NCBI RefSeq assembly: GCF_900116715.1
Contig: NZ_FPBM01000001.1
Span: forward strand, 188,784 to 252,783
Length of the DNA: 64,000 nucleotides
DNA from: Polaromonas sp. YR568
Lineage (GTDB): Bacteria > Pseudomonadota > Gammaproteobacteria > Burkholderiales > Burkholderiaceae_C
Reading direction: 5' to 3'
Made by a program: the position numbers and the translations under genes. The notes under the pieces are model-generated. The model saw only the letters and a program-made list of their open reading frames with translations, was not told the DNA's origin and did no database searches. Each line of letters begins with the position of its first letter. Position 1 is the stretch's first letter. Positions 53,159 through 62,894 of this stretch are shown in pieces.

Positions 53159-54412
53159 GTGAAAAAAGACTCAAACGATTATGTCATCCGCGTGCTGGAT
53201 TCGCCGCTGAAGGTCAATGCCGCCGAATGGAACGCCTTGCTGGCCGCGCAAAGCCCGGGCGAGGCCGTCAACCCCTTTATGCGCCATGAGTACCTGGCCG
53301 CCCTGCACGAAAGCGGCAGCGCCACGCCTGAAACCGGCTGGACGCCCTGCTTTGTCACGCTGTGGAAAGGCGACGCACTGGCCGGCGCCTGCGCGCTCTA
53401 CCTCAAAGACCACTCCTACGGTGAATACGTGTTCGACCACGCCTGGGCCAATGCCTACCAGCAGCATGGGCTGCCCTACTACCCCAAAGCCGTGGCCGCC
53501 GTGCCCTTCACGCCCGTCCCTGGCGCCCGCCTCCTGGCACGTACGCCGGCCGAGCGCACCTTGCTGGTCAAGGCGCTGGTAGCCTGGTGCACGGAGGAAG
53601 ACCTTTCTTCCCTTCATCTGCTGTTCACCGCCGACGAAGATGTCGCCGCCTGCCAGGAAGCCGGCCTCATGCTGCGCCACACCGTCCAGTTCCATTGGTC
53701 TGGCCCGCCCTCCGGCTACCGCGACTTCGACGACTTCCTCGCATCCCTCAGCCAGGAAAAGCGCAAAAAGATCCGCCAGGAACGCCGCAAGGTGCAGGAT
53801 GCCGGCATTAGCTTTCGCTGGTCGCAGGGCAAAGAGATCAGCGACGCCGACTGGGACTTTTTCTACCGCTGCTACGAACGGACGTATTACGAGCACGGCA
53901 ACGCACCCTATCTCAGCCGCGACTTCTTCCAGCGCATGCAGGACACCATGCCGGAAAACTGGCTGCTGTTTGTGGCGGAGCACGGCGCTGACGGCCAGCG
54001 CCGGCCCATTGCGACAAGTTTGATAGCCATCAGCCCCAATCCCGCAGGGGCAAATGGCCAACTTCATGCGCAGAACCGGCCGCTGACCGCCTACGGCCGC
54101 TACTGGGGCGCCCTCGCCCGTGTGGACTGCCTGCACTTTGAGGCCTGCTACTACCAGCCGCTGCAGTGGTGCATAGAACACGGCTACCAGCGTTTTGAAG
54201 GCGGCGCACAGGGCGAGCACAAAATGGCCCGCGCCCTGCTGCCCGTCAAGACCACCAGCGCGCACTGGCTGGCGCATCCCGCGTTTGCCGACGCGGTAGA
54301 GCGCTTTCTGGAGCGGGAAGGCGCGGGAATCGCGAACTACATGGAAGACCTGGAGCGCCGCAACCCTTTCAAGCGGGAGTCGCCCCCGAGCCAGGCAAAG
54401 CCGGCGGTTTAA
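53159..54412 (+). CDS. GNAT-like acyltransferase, DUF482 (COG3146) family
   Basis: 417 residues from a GTG at 53159, divergent from nadE by 25 bases. Family landmarks: SPGEAVNPFMRHEYLAALHE, YGEYVFDHAWANAYQQHGLP, YYPKAVAAVPFTPVPGARLL, SSLHLLFTADEDVAACQEAG, SLSQEKRKKIRQERRKVQDA and RFEGGAQGEHKMARALLPVK. It resembles FemAB/peptidoglycan-type aminoacyltransferases, but activity is unproven. Between PIATSLIAIS and YGRYWGALAR about 20 residues (SPNPAGANGQLHAQNRPLT) appear inserted; their DNA matches the dispersed element at 54011-54062. Confidence 0.86.
   Translation: MKKDSNDYVIRVLDSPLKVNAAEWNALLAAQSPGEAVNPFMRHEYLAALHESGSATPETGWTPCFVTLWKGDALAGACALYLKDHSYGEYVFDHAWANAYQQHGLPYYPKAVAAVPFTPVPGARLLARTPAERTLLVKALVAWCTEEDLSSLHLLFTADEDVAACQEAGLMLRHTVQFHWSGPPSGYRDFDDFLASLSQEKRKKIRQERRKVQDAGISFRWSQGKEISDADWDFFYRCYERTYYEHGNAPYLSRDFFQRMQDTMPENWLLFVAEHGADGQRRPIATSLIAISPNPAGANGQLHAQNRPLTAYGRYWGALARVDCLHFEACYYQPLQWCIEHGYQRFEGGAQGEHKMARALLPVKTTSAHWLAHPAFADAVERFLEREGAGIANYMEDLERRNPFKRESPPSQAKPAV
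54011..54062 (+). repeat. Degenerate palindromic element inside the DUF482 gene
   Basis: GCGACAAGTTTGATAGC, then CATCAGCCCCAATCCCGCAG, GGGC and AAATGGCCAA. The right arm (TTTGATAGC) and the GGC-N-GGCCAA tail match the family, while the left arm has decayed. It lies in the sense orientation. Confidence 0.45.
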
Positions 54413-54484
54413 GTCGCCCCGCCTGCCAGGCAATCCATTCATGCCGATAGCGCCCATTTGCTATAAATACCCCAAAGGAATCCC

Positions 54485-54817
54485 ATGCCCGATAACACCC
54501 CCACAGAACAAGGCCAGTACAAGGTCAATCTCGTCGAATGTCCCGGCCTGAGCGCCGACCAGCGCGCCGCCGCCGAATTGCGCTTTCGCATGGCGCTTGA
54601 ATTTGCCCTGGGCGGCCCCGAGTACGTGCTGCCCTCACTGCAGGCCTACATGCTGGCGCAAACGTTGCAGGAAGACCTGCCGCTGGAAGGCGCCTCCGAA
54701 GCCGAGGAGCAGGTCATCGCGCTATGGCAGCACGCAGAGACCGACGCCATCCTCGCAGCCATGCGGCCCTTGGGCGACAACATGGACAACGCGCGCTTCG
54801 AGATCGTCCCACTCTGA
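54485..54817 (+). CDS. Hypothetical protein
   Basis: 110 residues, acidic and helical, no Cys, no membrane segment. KVNLVECPGLSADQRAAAEL, FRMALEFALGGPEYVLPSLQ and AEEQVIALWQHAETDAILAA suggest a compact helical protein. AAAGGAA lies just upstream. No family is recognised. It lies 22 bases before the next hypothetical gene on the same strand, so the two probably form an operon. Confidence 0.6.
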   Translation: MPDNTPTEQGQYKVNLVECPGLSADQRAAAELRFRMALEFALGGPEYVLPSLQAYMLAQTLQEDLPLEGASEAEEQVIALWQHAETDAILAAMRPLGDNMDNARFEIVPL

Positions 54818-54839
54818 AAGCCGCAACACCTTCTTTTCG

Positions 54840-55604
54840 ATGACGGATATCGCCACACCTGCCCCGGCTCCGCCACTGGGCCGCACCCACGCCCGGCGCC
54901 TGCGCGACATCTACCGCTCCGCCGGCTGGCCTTCGCAGGACCTGCTGGAGATTGAACTGCTCGCCAGCGGCATGCTGCAACGTGTGGCCGGCCCGGCGGG
55001 CCATGAAACCCTGCGTGTCACCGACGCCGGTGTGGCTTACCTGGCCGAGACATTGCTGCGCAACCGCGCGGCCTTGTCCAAACACGAAGCGCTGGTCGGG
55101 CGCGTTGCCGGCGAGATGGTGCGCGCCGGCCGCATCACCTGGCGCGGCTTGAGCCTGCGCGCCCAACTTCCTCCTGAAACCGAAGGCGGCAAAGTGCGCT
55201 GGTGCATGGTGCGGCCCGACGTGTTCTCGATCCGCAATACCACAGTGCAGGAATACGTGGACCCCATCGTTCACGAGATCAAGGTGCACCGCGCCGACCT
55301 GCTGGGCGACCTGCGCCGCCCCGAAAAGCGCGCGGCCTACCTCGACCTGGGCGGCGAGTGCTGGTACGTACTGGGCTGCGACGCCAAAGGCCGGCCCATA
55401 GGCGCTGCTGATGAAGTTCCCACCGAGTGCGGCGTGATGCTGATGGAAAACAATCGCCTGCTTGTTGTTCGCGCCGCGCCGCGCCGCGCGCGGCAGCAAT
55501 TGCCGCTCGGCGTATGGATGGCCCTGGCCAAAGCGACACCGGTGGCCGGGCTGCATGAAGACGAGCAAGGCATGCTGTCGGATGCGGATGTGACCGGCGG
55601 CTAG
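54840..55604 (+). CDS. Conserved hypothetical protein, possible DNA-binding fold
   Basis: 254 residues from the ATG at 54840; the upstream ORF overlaps the previous gene. RTHARRLRDIYRSAGWPSQD, LLEIELLASGMLQRVAGPAG and ETLRVTDAGVAYLAETLLRN look like a winged-helix module. Further on: NTTVQEYVDPIVHEIKVHRA and RADLLGDLRRPEKRAAYLDL suggest a nuclease-like or restriction-like core, which is only a fold-level impression. No motif proves activity. Likely cytosolic, function unknown. Confidence 0.6.
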   Translation: MTDIATPAPAPPLGRTHARRLRDIYRSAGWPSQDLLEIELLASGMLQRVAGPAGHETLRVTDAGVAYLAETLLRNRAALSKHEALVGRVAGEMVRAGRITWRGLSLRAQLPPETEGGKVRWCMVRPDVFSIRNTTVQEYVDPIVHEIKVHRADLLGDLRRPEKRAAYLDLGGECWYVLGCDAKGRPIGAADEVPTECGVMLMENNRLLVVRAAPRRARQQLPLGVWMALAKATPVAGLHEDEQGMLSDADVTGG

Positions 55605-55675
55605 CTCGCACCTCTCATGCAAAATGGCCGCGGGCATCTCGTCTGCTCACCCGCCATCTAACTCATAAATACCAT

Positions 55676-56674
55676 ATGCATTTTTTCAAATCAGGGCAAA
55701 AGTTCGTCATTGCATTCACAGTTTTTCTCCTCGGAAGCGCGCTAAATTCCAGCGCATTCGCGGTGTCCAAGCCGGAGTCAAAAAACGTCGCAGAAGCAAG
55801 GGAACTGATCGATATTGATTACGGCGACGGGAGTGTGCAGAAGGCGATTCCCCTGCTTGAAAGAGCATTCAAAACGGACCCCAACGATGCGAACCTGCTC
55901 GTGCAGGCAGCGAGAGTCGCCGTCAAAGACGGTCACCTTTCGTTCGAGAAATTTCGCAACAATCCCTGGCAAAACTACGCCGACTTTCTGGACAAGGCAT
56001 TGGCGATAGACCCGGCCAACGCCAAGGCGCACATCCTGAAGGCCCAGGTGTTTGAAAGCCAGGGGAATTACGCGGAACAATTAAACGAACTCAACAAGGC
56101 AAAGGCTTCGGGTACAGATGACCCGTGGCTACTCCATGGCTATGGCACGTATTACTTGAACGTCAGGTCGTTCAATGATGCGATCAGCTATTTCGAGATG
56201 ATTGAAGCTCGCGGACCAGGCAAGACAGCATCCGACAGGAAGGCATACGTTGTGGCGCTATACGACGCCTCGAAATTCAAACTGAAAAATGAACCCCTTC
56301 TGGAAAGAACCAGAAAGTATGCGGCTTTGGCGCTGCAGAACAGGTACCCGACGGATGCCTGGACGCCGCAAGGGTATGCGGCAGCCTTTATCGCCCAGCA
56401 GGCATTTGACGACGCCATTGTTTATTCCAAGGCGGCGCTTAAAACCATGAACTTCGGGCTGGGACGGCTGACGCTGGCCGTGGCCTTATACGGCAAGGCA
56501 GCCCAACTGACTCTGGCACAAGGCCCGGAGCAGGAGATAAAACCATTGCTGGATGAAGCCAACGCTCTCGGTTTCAGGAAGGCGGATGTTTTTGGCTATA
56601 TGAACGCGTGTTCTGGCTGCCGCTCTCATTTCAGTGAAATTGGCCCTACTCTCGAAAAAATAATCCCAAACTAA
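55676..56674 (+). CDS. Secreted tetratricopeptide-repeat protein
   Basis: 332 residues. Signal peptide GQKFVIAFTVFLLGSALNSS with cleavage near SAFA-V (residue 29). TPR units are visible: DGSVQKAIPLLERAFKTDPN, NYADFLDKALAIDPANAKAH, QGNYAEQLNELNKAKASGTD and RSFNDAISYFEMIEARGPGK. The C-terminus holds NACSGCRSHFSEIGPTLEKI with two Cys. GC content is lower than its neighbours. It is probably periplasmic or outer-membrane-associated and acts through protein contacts; partner unknown. Confidence 0.72.
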   Translation: MHFFKSGQKFVIAFTVFLLGSALNSSAFAVSKPESKNVAEARELIDIDYGDGSVQKAIPLLERAFKTDPNDANLLVQAARVAVKDGHLSFEKFRNNPWQNYADFLDKALAIDPANAKAHILKAQVFESQGNYAEQLNELNKAKASGTDDPWLLHGYGTYYLNVRSFNDAISYFEMIEARGPGKTASDRKAYVVALYDASKFKLKNEPLLERTRKYAALALQNRYPTDAWTPQGYAAAFIAQQAFDDAIVYSKAALKTMNFGLGRLTLAVALYGKAAQLTLAQGPEQEIKPLLDEANALGFRKADVFGYMNACSGCRSHFSEIGPTLEKIIPN

Positions 56675-56829
56675 GGTCGCAGCCGATAGTGGAACGAGAA
56701 GCAGGTATCTGCGGGACTACTTCAAACTCAAACGCACGTACAGCAACGGCCTGACACAAAACGCCCCGGCAAACCCTAGTGCCGCAGTACTGCTCACTCG
56801 GTTAACGTCTCCTCACGGAGACAATAACC

Positions 56830-58506
56830 ATGAAATCCCTCACCGGCCTCGACGCGACCTTTTTGTACCTTGAAACCCCCGAGATGCCCATGCATGTGGG
56901 CTCGCTCAATCTGTGCGAACTACCGGAGGGCTTCAAGGGCAGCTTTCACAAGGCGGTGAAAGACCACATCAGCAAACGCATGCACCTGGCGCCGGTGTTC
57001 AGCCGCAAGCTGGTGTTCATGCCGCTGGATCTGGGCCATCCGCTGTGGGTGGACGCCGACGAGGTGGACATCGACTTTCATATCCGCCGTGCAGACCCCG
57101 TCAAAAAAGGCGCGGCGCCCATGACGCTGGCCGAGGTGCACAAGCTGTGTGCCCAACTGCACGGCGAAGTGATTGATCGCGACTTCCCGCTCTGGGAGTT
57201 TTATATTTTTGACCGCATCCAGTTGCCAGCATCGCAAGGCGGCAAGGTCGTCGCGGGCTTTTTCTCCAAGATCCATCACGCGGCGCTGGACGGCAAAGGC
57301 GGCGTGATGCTGGCCAATGCCATGCTGGACTTGAGCCCGGTGCCGCGCGACGTGGCGCCGCCCGACCCTGAGCGCAAGCGCAAGCTGGAGGCCGACCTCA
57401 AGCTGGGCAAGATGATCGGCTCAGTGTTTTCCAGCTCGCTTGGGCAGCTGGCCAAGGTTGCCAAGTCGCTGCCGGCCGCGGCCTCCACCTTCGGCAGCAC
57501 GCTGGCAAAGCAGTCCATCGGCAGCTCCGCAACCGGCGTCAAGGCCAAGATGCCGATGCGCCTGGCGCCGCAAACGCCCTTTAACGCCGGCATCAGCTCG
57601 GGCCGCGTGTTTGTTACCGCCACCATCCCGCTGGCCGAAACCAAAGCCATGGGCAAGGCAGTGGGCGGTTCGTTCAACGACATGGTGTTGTGGATCTGCT
57701 CGACCGCGCTGCGCAACTACCTCACGCAACACCACAGCCTGCCCAAAAAATCGCTGGTCGCCGCCATGCCGGTGTCGCTGCGCGAAGCCGGCGCCACCGA
57801 CGCAAGCAACCTGGGCAACCAGGTCAGCATGAGCCTGGTTGAGCTGGGCACGCACCTGGCGCACCCGCTCAAGCGCATGAACGCCATCATGGCCTCGACC
57901 GGCAAGGTCAAGACTTCCATGCAAAGCCTGAAGGGTTTGCTGCCGACCGATTACCCCTCATTGCTGGCGCCGTGGCTGGTGGGCGGTGCGGCCAAGATGG
58001 CGCTCAACGCCTATGGCAAAAGCGGCATGGCCAGCCGCCTGCCCATGGTGGCCAACCTGGCCATTTCCAACGTGCCGGGCCCGCCTGTGCCGCTGTACCT
58101 GGCCGGCGCGAAGTTTCTGACCTTCCACCCGCTGTCCATCATCCTGCACGGCCTGGCGCTCAACATCACCATCCAGACTTACGCCGGCCATGTGGACTTC
58201 GGCATCATTGCCGACAAGAAAGCATTGCCGCATGCCAAGGACCTCGCGAAGGCGATTGAGGATGCGTTTACCGAGGCGCAGGCGCTGATGGCCAGCGCGC
58301 CATCTGCGGAGCCTGCCGCTGCGCCAGCGCCTGAAAAAGCGGCCAAGGTGGCAGCAAAGAAAACCGTCAAAAAAGTTGCAGCGAAAGCCCCGATGAAAGC
58401 GCCAGTGAAAGCGCCCGCAAAGACCACAGCAAAGGCAGCCCCGGTAAAAACCCGCAAAACAACTGTCACGAACGTGACGAAAACGACTGCCAGGCGTGCA
58501 AGTTAG
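56830..58506 (+). CDS. Wax ester synthase/diacylglycerol acyltransferase with histone-like tail
   Basis: 558 residues, longer than the usual ~450-500. The WS/DGAT motifs are intact: LDATFLYLETPEMPMHVGSL, PLWEFYIFDRIQLP, catalytic KIHHAALDGKGGVM (HHxxxDG) and GGSFNDMVLWICSTALRNYL. It makes wax esters or triacylglycerol at the inner membrane. The last ~60 residues are Ala/Lys/Pro repeats (KAAKVAAKKTVKKVAAKAPM, KAPVKAPAKTTAKAA) like histone H1/AlgP tails. A lipase-like gene follows after 71 bases. Confidence 0.93.
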   Translation: MKSLTGLDATFLYLETPEMPMHVGSLNLCELPEGFKGSFHKAVKDHISKRMHLAPVFSRKLVFMPLDLGHPLWVDADEVDIDFHIRRADPVKKGAAPMTLAEVHKLCAQLHGEVIDRDFPLWEFYIFDRIQLPASQGGKVVAGFFSKIHHAALDGKGGVMLANAMLDLSPVPRDVAPPDPERKRKLEADLKLGKMIGSVFSSSLGQLAKVAKSLPAAASTFGSTLAKQSIGSSATGVKAKMPMRLAPQTPFNAGISSGRVFVTATIPLAETKAMGKAVGGSFNDMVLWICSTALRNYLTQHHSLPKKSLVAAMPVSLREAGATDASNLGNQVSMSLVELGTHLAHPLKRMNAIMASTGKVKTSMQSLKGLLPTDYPSLLAPWLVGGAAKMALNAYGKSGMASRLPMVANLAISNVPGPPVPLYLAGAKFLTFHPLSIILHGLALNITIQTYAGHVDFGIIADKKALPHAKDLAKAIEDAFTEAQALMASAPSAEPAAAPAPEKAAKVAAKKTVKKVAAKAPMKAPVKAPAKTTAKAAPVKTRKTTVTNVTKTTARRAS

Positions 58507-58577
58507 AGGCGTCTCCCTCTGTAAACAACCGTAACCGCCTCCATACTGCTTCTGTCGGAACTCCAAAAAGACACTCA

Positions 58578-59423
58578 ATGCTCCAAGCCATGGCAAGCCC
58601 GTCATCCAAGCGAAATTCTTCCAGTTCCCCCCACGACTCCCACAAACCGCCCCTGCACGACGTTCCTCCCAGCGCCTGGCTGCTGGCGCTCGAACTGCGC
58701 GCCTTCTGGGAATTCGGCGCCCTGCTCCCCAGCTGGCCGCTGCTGGCCCGCGCCCCGCGGGGTGACGGCCATGCGGTGATGGTGTTCCCCGGCCTTTCAG
58801 CCAATGACGCCACCACCGTGCCGCTACGCCACTACCTGCAGTCGCTCGGCTACAGCCCCTGGGGCTGGGACCAGGGCTTTAACTTCGGCCCGCGCGCCGG
58901 CGTGCTGGAAGAAGCCAAGGACAACCTGATCCGTACCTTTGAAGCCACCGGCCGCAAGGTCAGCCTGATCGGCTGGAGCCTGGGCGGTGTGTACGCACGC
59001 GAGCTGGCCAAAGAGTTGCCGCACATGGTGCGCGGCGTGATAACCCTGGGCTCGCCTTTTGCGGGCTCGCACAAGGCCACCAACGCCTGGCGTATTTATG
59101 AACTGACCAGCGGCCGCAGCGTGGAGCGCGAGTCCGAGAACTACGACCTGCCGGCCGCGCCGCCTGTGCCCACCACCAGCATTTACTCGCGCACTGACGG
59201 CGTGGTGGCCTGGCAAGCCAGCATCCAGGCGCCCAGCGCAAGCAACCCCAAAACAGAAAACATCGAAGTGCTGGCCAGCCACATCGGCCTGGGCGTGAAC
59301 CCCAGCGCCTGGTGGGCGGTGGCCGACAGGCTGGCGCAAGCCGAAGGCCAATGGAGGCCGTTTCCGCGTGAAGACAAGGGGCGGCTGCACGGCCTGGTTT
59401 ATCCGGATCCGGCGCGGGCTTAG
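58578..59423 (+). CDS. Alpha/beta hydrolase, lipase-like
   Basis: 281 residues. HAVMVFPGLSANDATTVPLR and YLQSLGYSPWGWDQGFNFGP open the fold; the nucleophile elbow is SLIGWSLGGVYARELAKELP, with Ser in GWSLGG. A candidate Asp is in RTDGVVAWQ and His in LASHIGLG. Resembles PGAP1-like/triacylglycerol lipases. No signal peptide. Next to a WS/DGAT gene, so it may mobilise or remodel neutral lipid; that link is inferred. Confidence 0.82.
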   Translation: MLQAMASPSSKRNSSSSPHDSHKPPLHDVPPSAWLLALELRAFWEFGALLPSWPLLARAPRGDGHAVMVFPGLSANDATTVPLRHYLQSLGYSPWGWDQGFNFGPRAGVLEEAKDNLIRTFEATGRKVSLIGWSLGGVYARELAKELPHMVRGVITLGSPFAGSHKATNAWRIYELTSGRSVERESENYDLPAAPPVPTTSIYSRTDGVVAWQASIQAPSASNPKTENIEVLASHIGLGVNPSAWWAVADRLAQAEGQWRPFPREDKGRLHGLVYPDPARA

Positions 59424-59460
59424 CCTCAACGACCACGCGAATAAACGAACAAGACAAGAA

Positions 59461-59500
59461 AAAGCGCCTGAAGGATCAAACCTTCAGGCGCTTTTTTTTA
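59461..59500. terminator. Strong Rho-independent terminator after the hydrolase gene
   Basis: AAAGCGCCTGAAGG-ATCAAA-CCTTCAGGCGCTTT, a 14-bp perfect stem with a T8 run on the plus strand and an A run on the left side, so it can act in both directions (hydrolase and ppa). Confidence 0.93.
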
Positions 59501-59522
59501 TGCTTTATCGGCAACAGGGCTT

Positions 59523-59570
59523 GCTATGTTATTGATAGCGGCTTACGCACATCCCGTGCGGGCTGGAACC
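59523..59570 (+). repeat. Dispersed GCTA/TAGC palindromic element
   Basis: GCTATGTTATTGATAGC, then GGCTTACGCACATCCCGTGC, then GGGCTGGAACCCC. Intergenic between the convergent hydrolase and ppa genes. One of the clearest copies; its tail parallels the 37716 copy. Confidence 0.72.
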
Positions 59571-59598
59571 CCAAGTTACCGGGATTTTCAGGTCAAAT

Positions 59599-60138
59599 TC
59601 AGGCTTTTCCGTCTTTGGCGTAGTTGGCGATGCCGTCGGTGATTTCTTTCTTCGCGGCGTCCGGGCCTTCCCAGCCCAGCACCTTGACCCATTTGCCTTC
59701 TTCCAGGTCTTTGTAGTGCTCAAAGAAGTGGGAGATGGTCTTCAGGCGCAACGGGTTCATGTCTTCGGGCTTTTGCCACTGGGTATAGAGCGAGCATTTC
59801 TTGTCGATGGGCACCGCCAGCACCTTGCCGTCTTCGCCGGCCTCGTCCTGCATCTTCAGGATGCCGATGGCGCGGCAAGTGACCACCACACCGGGGATCA
59901 GCGGCACGGGCGTGATCACCAGCACGTCGACCGGGTCGCCGTCGCCGCTGATGGTCTTGGGCACGTAGCCGTAGTTGGTCGGGTAGTGCATGGACGTGCT
60001 CATGAAGCGGTCCACAAAAATCGCGCCGGACTCTTTGTCCACTTCGTACTTCACCGGATCGGCGTTCATCGGGATTTCGATGATCACGTTGAAAGATTCG
60101 GGAACGTTTTTACCGGGGGAAACTTTATCGAGGGACAT
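59599..60138 (-). CDS. ppa: Inorganic pyrophosphatase, soluble
   Basis: 179 residues from the ATG at 60138; the ORF extends to 60222 without support. Family I PPase: [20 protein letters not shown], the signature [19 protein letters not shown] and [20 protein letters not shown], ending [20 protein letters not shown]. It hydrolyses pyrophosphate in the cytosol. It is divergent from the membrane pyrophosphatase hppA; the 301-base space between holds no gene and no clear promoter hexamers that I can single out. Confidence 0.96.
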   Translation of the reverse strand: MSLDKVSPGKNVPESFNVIIEIPMNADPVKYEVDKESGAIFVDRFMSTSMHYPTNYGYVPKTISGDGDPVDVLVITPVPLIPGVVVTCRAIGILKMQDEAGEDGKVLAVPIDKKCSLYTQWQKPEDMNPLRLKTISHFFEHYKDLEEGKWVKVLGWEGPDAAKKEITDGIANYAKDGKA

Positions 60139-60439
60139 GGTCGCTTTGAGTAGGTAAGAAAAAAGAAAACGGGAAGATGACGGAGAGATGAAAACGAGAG
60201 AGCCCAGCGTGGTGGATATCACCCGGCAGCCTGGGCAGGCGCTCAGTATTTACCCTCATTTTACTGATTCATACCTTACGCCCGGCCAAGTTGTCACGTT
60301 TTGGCAGTAAATTTCAAAGGTTGGCCAATCGTCTCCACCGTATGTTGGGAGCAGCGAGGAAGCAACGCAGCGGGGGTTAAGACACCATTTGCTAGCGTTG
60401 CAACCCCCTCCAAGCGAAAAACAACGTAGGAGATTTCAC

Positions 60440-62641
60440 ATGTCAGCTATGACAGGCAACTCAGCGCTCATTCTTGCGCTGGTCTGCGGACTGATCGCCG
60501 TCGGGTACGGCATCTGGGCACGCAGCTGGATTCTTTCGCAGGACGCGGGCAACGCCCGCATGCAGGAAATCGCGGCAGCCATCCAGACCGGCGCTGCTGC
60601 TTACCTCGCAAGGCAATACAAAACCATCGCCATCGTCGGCGTCGTCCTGGCGGTGCTCATCGGCCTCTTCCTCGACGGCAAGACCGCCGTCGGCTTTGTG
60701 GTCGGCGCGGTGCTCTCGGGCGCCTGCGGCTTTATCGGCATGAACGTCTCGGTGCGCGCCAATGTGCGCACCGCACAGGCGGCCACCAAAGGCATTGGCC
60801 CCGCCCTGGACGTCGCCTTCCGCGGCGGCGCCATCACCGGCATGCTGGTGGTGGGCCTGGGCCTTTTGGGTGTGACCGGTTTTTACTGGTTCCTCACCGG
60901 CAACGGCGCCTATACGCCGGACGTCAAACTGGCCAACCTGCTGAACCCGCTGATCGGTTTTGCCTTCGGCTCATCGCTGATTTCCATCTTCGCCCGGCTG
61001 GGCGGCGGCATTTTCACCAAGGGCGCCGACGTCGGCGCCGACCTGGTGGGCAAGGTCGAGGCCGGCATCCCTGAAGACGACCCGCGCAACCCGGCCGTGA
61101 TTGCCGACAACGTGGGCGACAACGTGGGTGACTGCGCCGGCATGGCCGCCGACCTGTTTGAAACCTACGCGGTCACGCTGATCGCCACCATGGTGCTGGG
61201 CGCCCTGCTGCTGTCCAACGCCGGCGCCACCGCCGCGGCCTACCCGCTGGCGCTGGGCGGCGTGTCCATCATCGCCTCCATCATCGGCTGCTTCTTCGTC
61301 AAGGCCTCGCCCGGCATGAAGAACGTGATGCCGGCCTTGTACAAAGGCCTGGCGATCGCCGGCGTGCTGTCGCTGATCGCGTTTTACTTCGTCACGATCT
61401 GGCTCATGCCCGACAACGCCGTGACGGCCACCGGCACGCAGATGCGCCTCTTCGGCGCCTGCGCGGTCGGCCTGGTGCTGACCGGCGCGCTTTGCTGGGT
61501 CACCGAGTACTACACCGGCACGCAATACAAGCCCGTGCAGCACATTGCGCAGGCCTCCACCACCGGCCACGGCACCAACATCATTGCCGGCCTGGGCGTG
61601 TCCATGCGCTCCACCGCCTGGCCCGTGATTTTTGTCTGTATCGCCATCCTGGTGGCCTTCAAGCTGGCGGGCCTTTACGGCATCGCGATTGCAGCGACTT
61701 CCATGCTGAGCATGGCCGGCATCGTGGTCGCGCTGGACGCCTACGGCCCCATCACCGACAACGCCGGCGGCATTGCCGAGATGGCCGAGCTGCCCAGCAG
61801 CGTGCGCGACATCACCGACCCGCTGGACGCCGTGGGCAACACCACCAAGGCCGTGACCAAGGGCTACGCCATCGGCTCCGCCGGCCTGGCAGCCCTGGTG
61901 CTGTTTGCCGACTACACCCACAAGCTCGACGCCTATGGCACCACCATCAGCTTTGACCTGAGCAACCCGCTGGTCATCGTCGGCCTCTTTATCGGCGGCC
62001 TGATTCCTTACCTGTTCGGCGCCATGGCCATGGAAGCCGTGGGCCGCGCTGCGGGTGCGGTAGTGGTCGAAGTGCGCCGCCAGTTCCGCGACATCAAGGG
62101 CATCATGGACGGCACGGGCAAGCCCGAGTACGACACCGCGGTTGACATGCTGACCACAGCGGCCATCAAGGAAATGATGATCCCTTCGCTGCTGCCTGTG
62201 GTGGTACCTATCGTGGTGGGCCTGGCCCTCGGCCCGCAGGCCCTGGGCGGCTTGCTGATGGGCACCATCGTGACCGGCCTCTTCGTCGCGATCTCAATGT
62301 GCACCGGCGGCGGCGCATGGGACAACGCCAAGAAATACATTGAAGACGGCAACCACGGCGGCAAAGGCTCGGAGGCGCACAAGGCCGCCGTGACCGGCGA
62401 CACCGTGGGTGACCCCTACAAGGACACCGCCGGCCCGGCCGTCAATCCGCTGATCAAGATCATCAACATCGTGGCGCTGCTCATCGTGCCGCTGGTGATG
62501 AAGTTCCACAGCGGCCCCGCACAGGCAGCGCCCGCCGCTCCCGTGGCCGAGCCCCCGGCCGTGAGCGCACCGGCTGCAACGCCGACCATGGCGGCCCCGG
62601 CGCCTGCAGCCGCCACGCCAGCACCTGCGGCCTCCAAGTAA
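60440..62641 (+). CDS. hppA: Membrane-bound proton-pumping pyrophosphatase
   Basis: 733 residues from the ATG at 60440 with AGGAG nine bases upstream. About 16 membrane segments. The substrate loop reads [20 protein letters not shown] and [20 protein letters not shown]; later [17 protein letters not shown] and the [24 protein letters not shown] blocks. The segment [16 protein letters not shown] has Lys after GNTT, the mark of the K+-independent H+-pumping class. It pumps H+ using PPi. The last ~42 residues are an Ala/Pro-rich tail not usual in the family. Confidence 0.96.
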   Translation: MSAMTGNSALILALVCGLIAVGYGIWARSWILSQDAGNARMQEIAAAIQTGAAAYLARQYKTIAIVGVVLAVLIGLFLDGKTAVGFVVGAVLSGACGFIGMNVSVRANVRTAQAATKGIGPALDVAFRGGAITGMLVVGLGLLGVTGFYWFLTGNGAYTPDVKLANLLNPLIGFAFGSSLISIFARLGGGIFTKGADVGADLVGKVEAGIPEDDPRNPAVIADNVGDNVGDCAGMAADLFETYAVTLIATMVLGALLLSNAGATAAAYPLALGGVSIIASIIGCFFVKASPGMKNVMPALYKGLAIAGVLSLIAFYFVTIWLMPDNAVTATGTQMRLFGACAVGLVLTGALCWVTEYYTGTQYKPVQHIAQASTTGHGTNIIAGLGVSMRSTAWPVIFVCIAILVAFKLAGLYGIAIAATSMLSMAGIVVALDAYGPITDNAGGIAEMAELPSSVRDITDPLDAVGNTTKAVTKGYAIGSAGLAALVLFADYTHKLDAYGTTISFDLSNPLVIVGLFIGGLIPYLFGAMAMEAVGRAAGAVVVEVRRQFRDIKGIMDGTGKPEYDTAVDMLTTAAIKEMMIPSLLPVVVPIVVGLALGPQALGGLLMGTIVTGLFVAISMCTGGGAWDNAKKYIEDGNHGGKGSEAHKAAVTGDTVGDPYKDTAGPAVNPLIKIINIVALLIVPLVMKFHSGPAQAAPAAPVAEPPAVSAPAATPTMAAPAPAAATPAPAASK

Positions 62642-62657
62642 GGAAGGCTCCCCCGGC

Positions 62658-62686
62658 AAAAAGCCCGCTTCGGCGGGCTTTTTTTA
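62658..62686 (+). terminator. Rho-independent terminator after hppA
   Basis: AAAAAGCCCGC-TTCG-GCGGGCTTTTTTT: an 11-bp stem with a stable TTCG tetraloop and T-run, 17 bases after the hppA stop. Confidence 0.95.
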
Positions 62687-62894
62687 TGGCACGTCCGCCC
62701 CGCAACAGGCACATGGTTTCAAGGTGAAAACCATTGTTACCGACTGTATACGCGCGGCATTTTCTGCACGGTCAGGCGCTTTTTAAATGCCACACTAGTT
62801 GCACCTTCGACTGTGTTTTGCCGTGCTTCGCCGCTCCGGCTTCGCATGTTTTCGAAGGATCTCAGCAAAAAACTTTCATTCAGGGAGGAATGAC

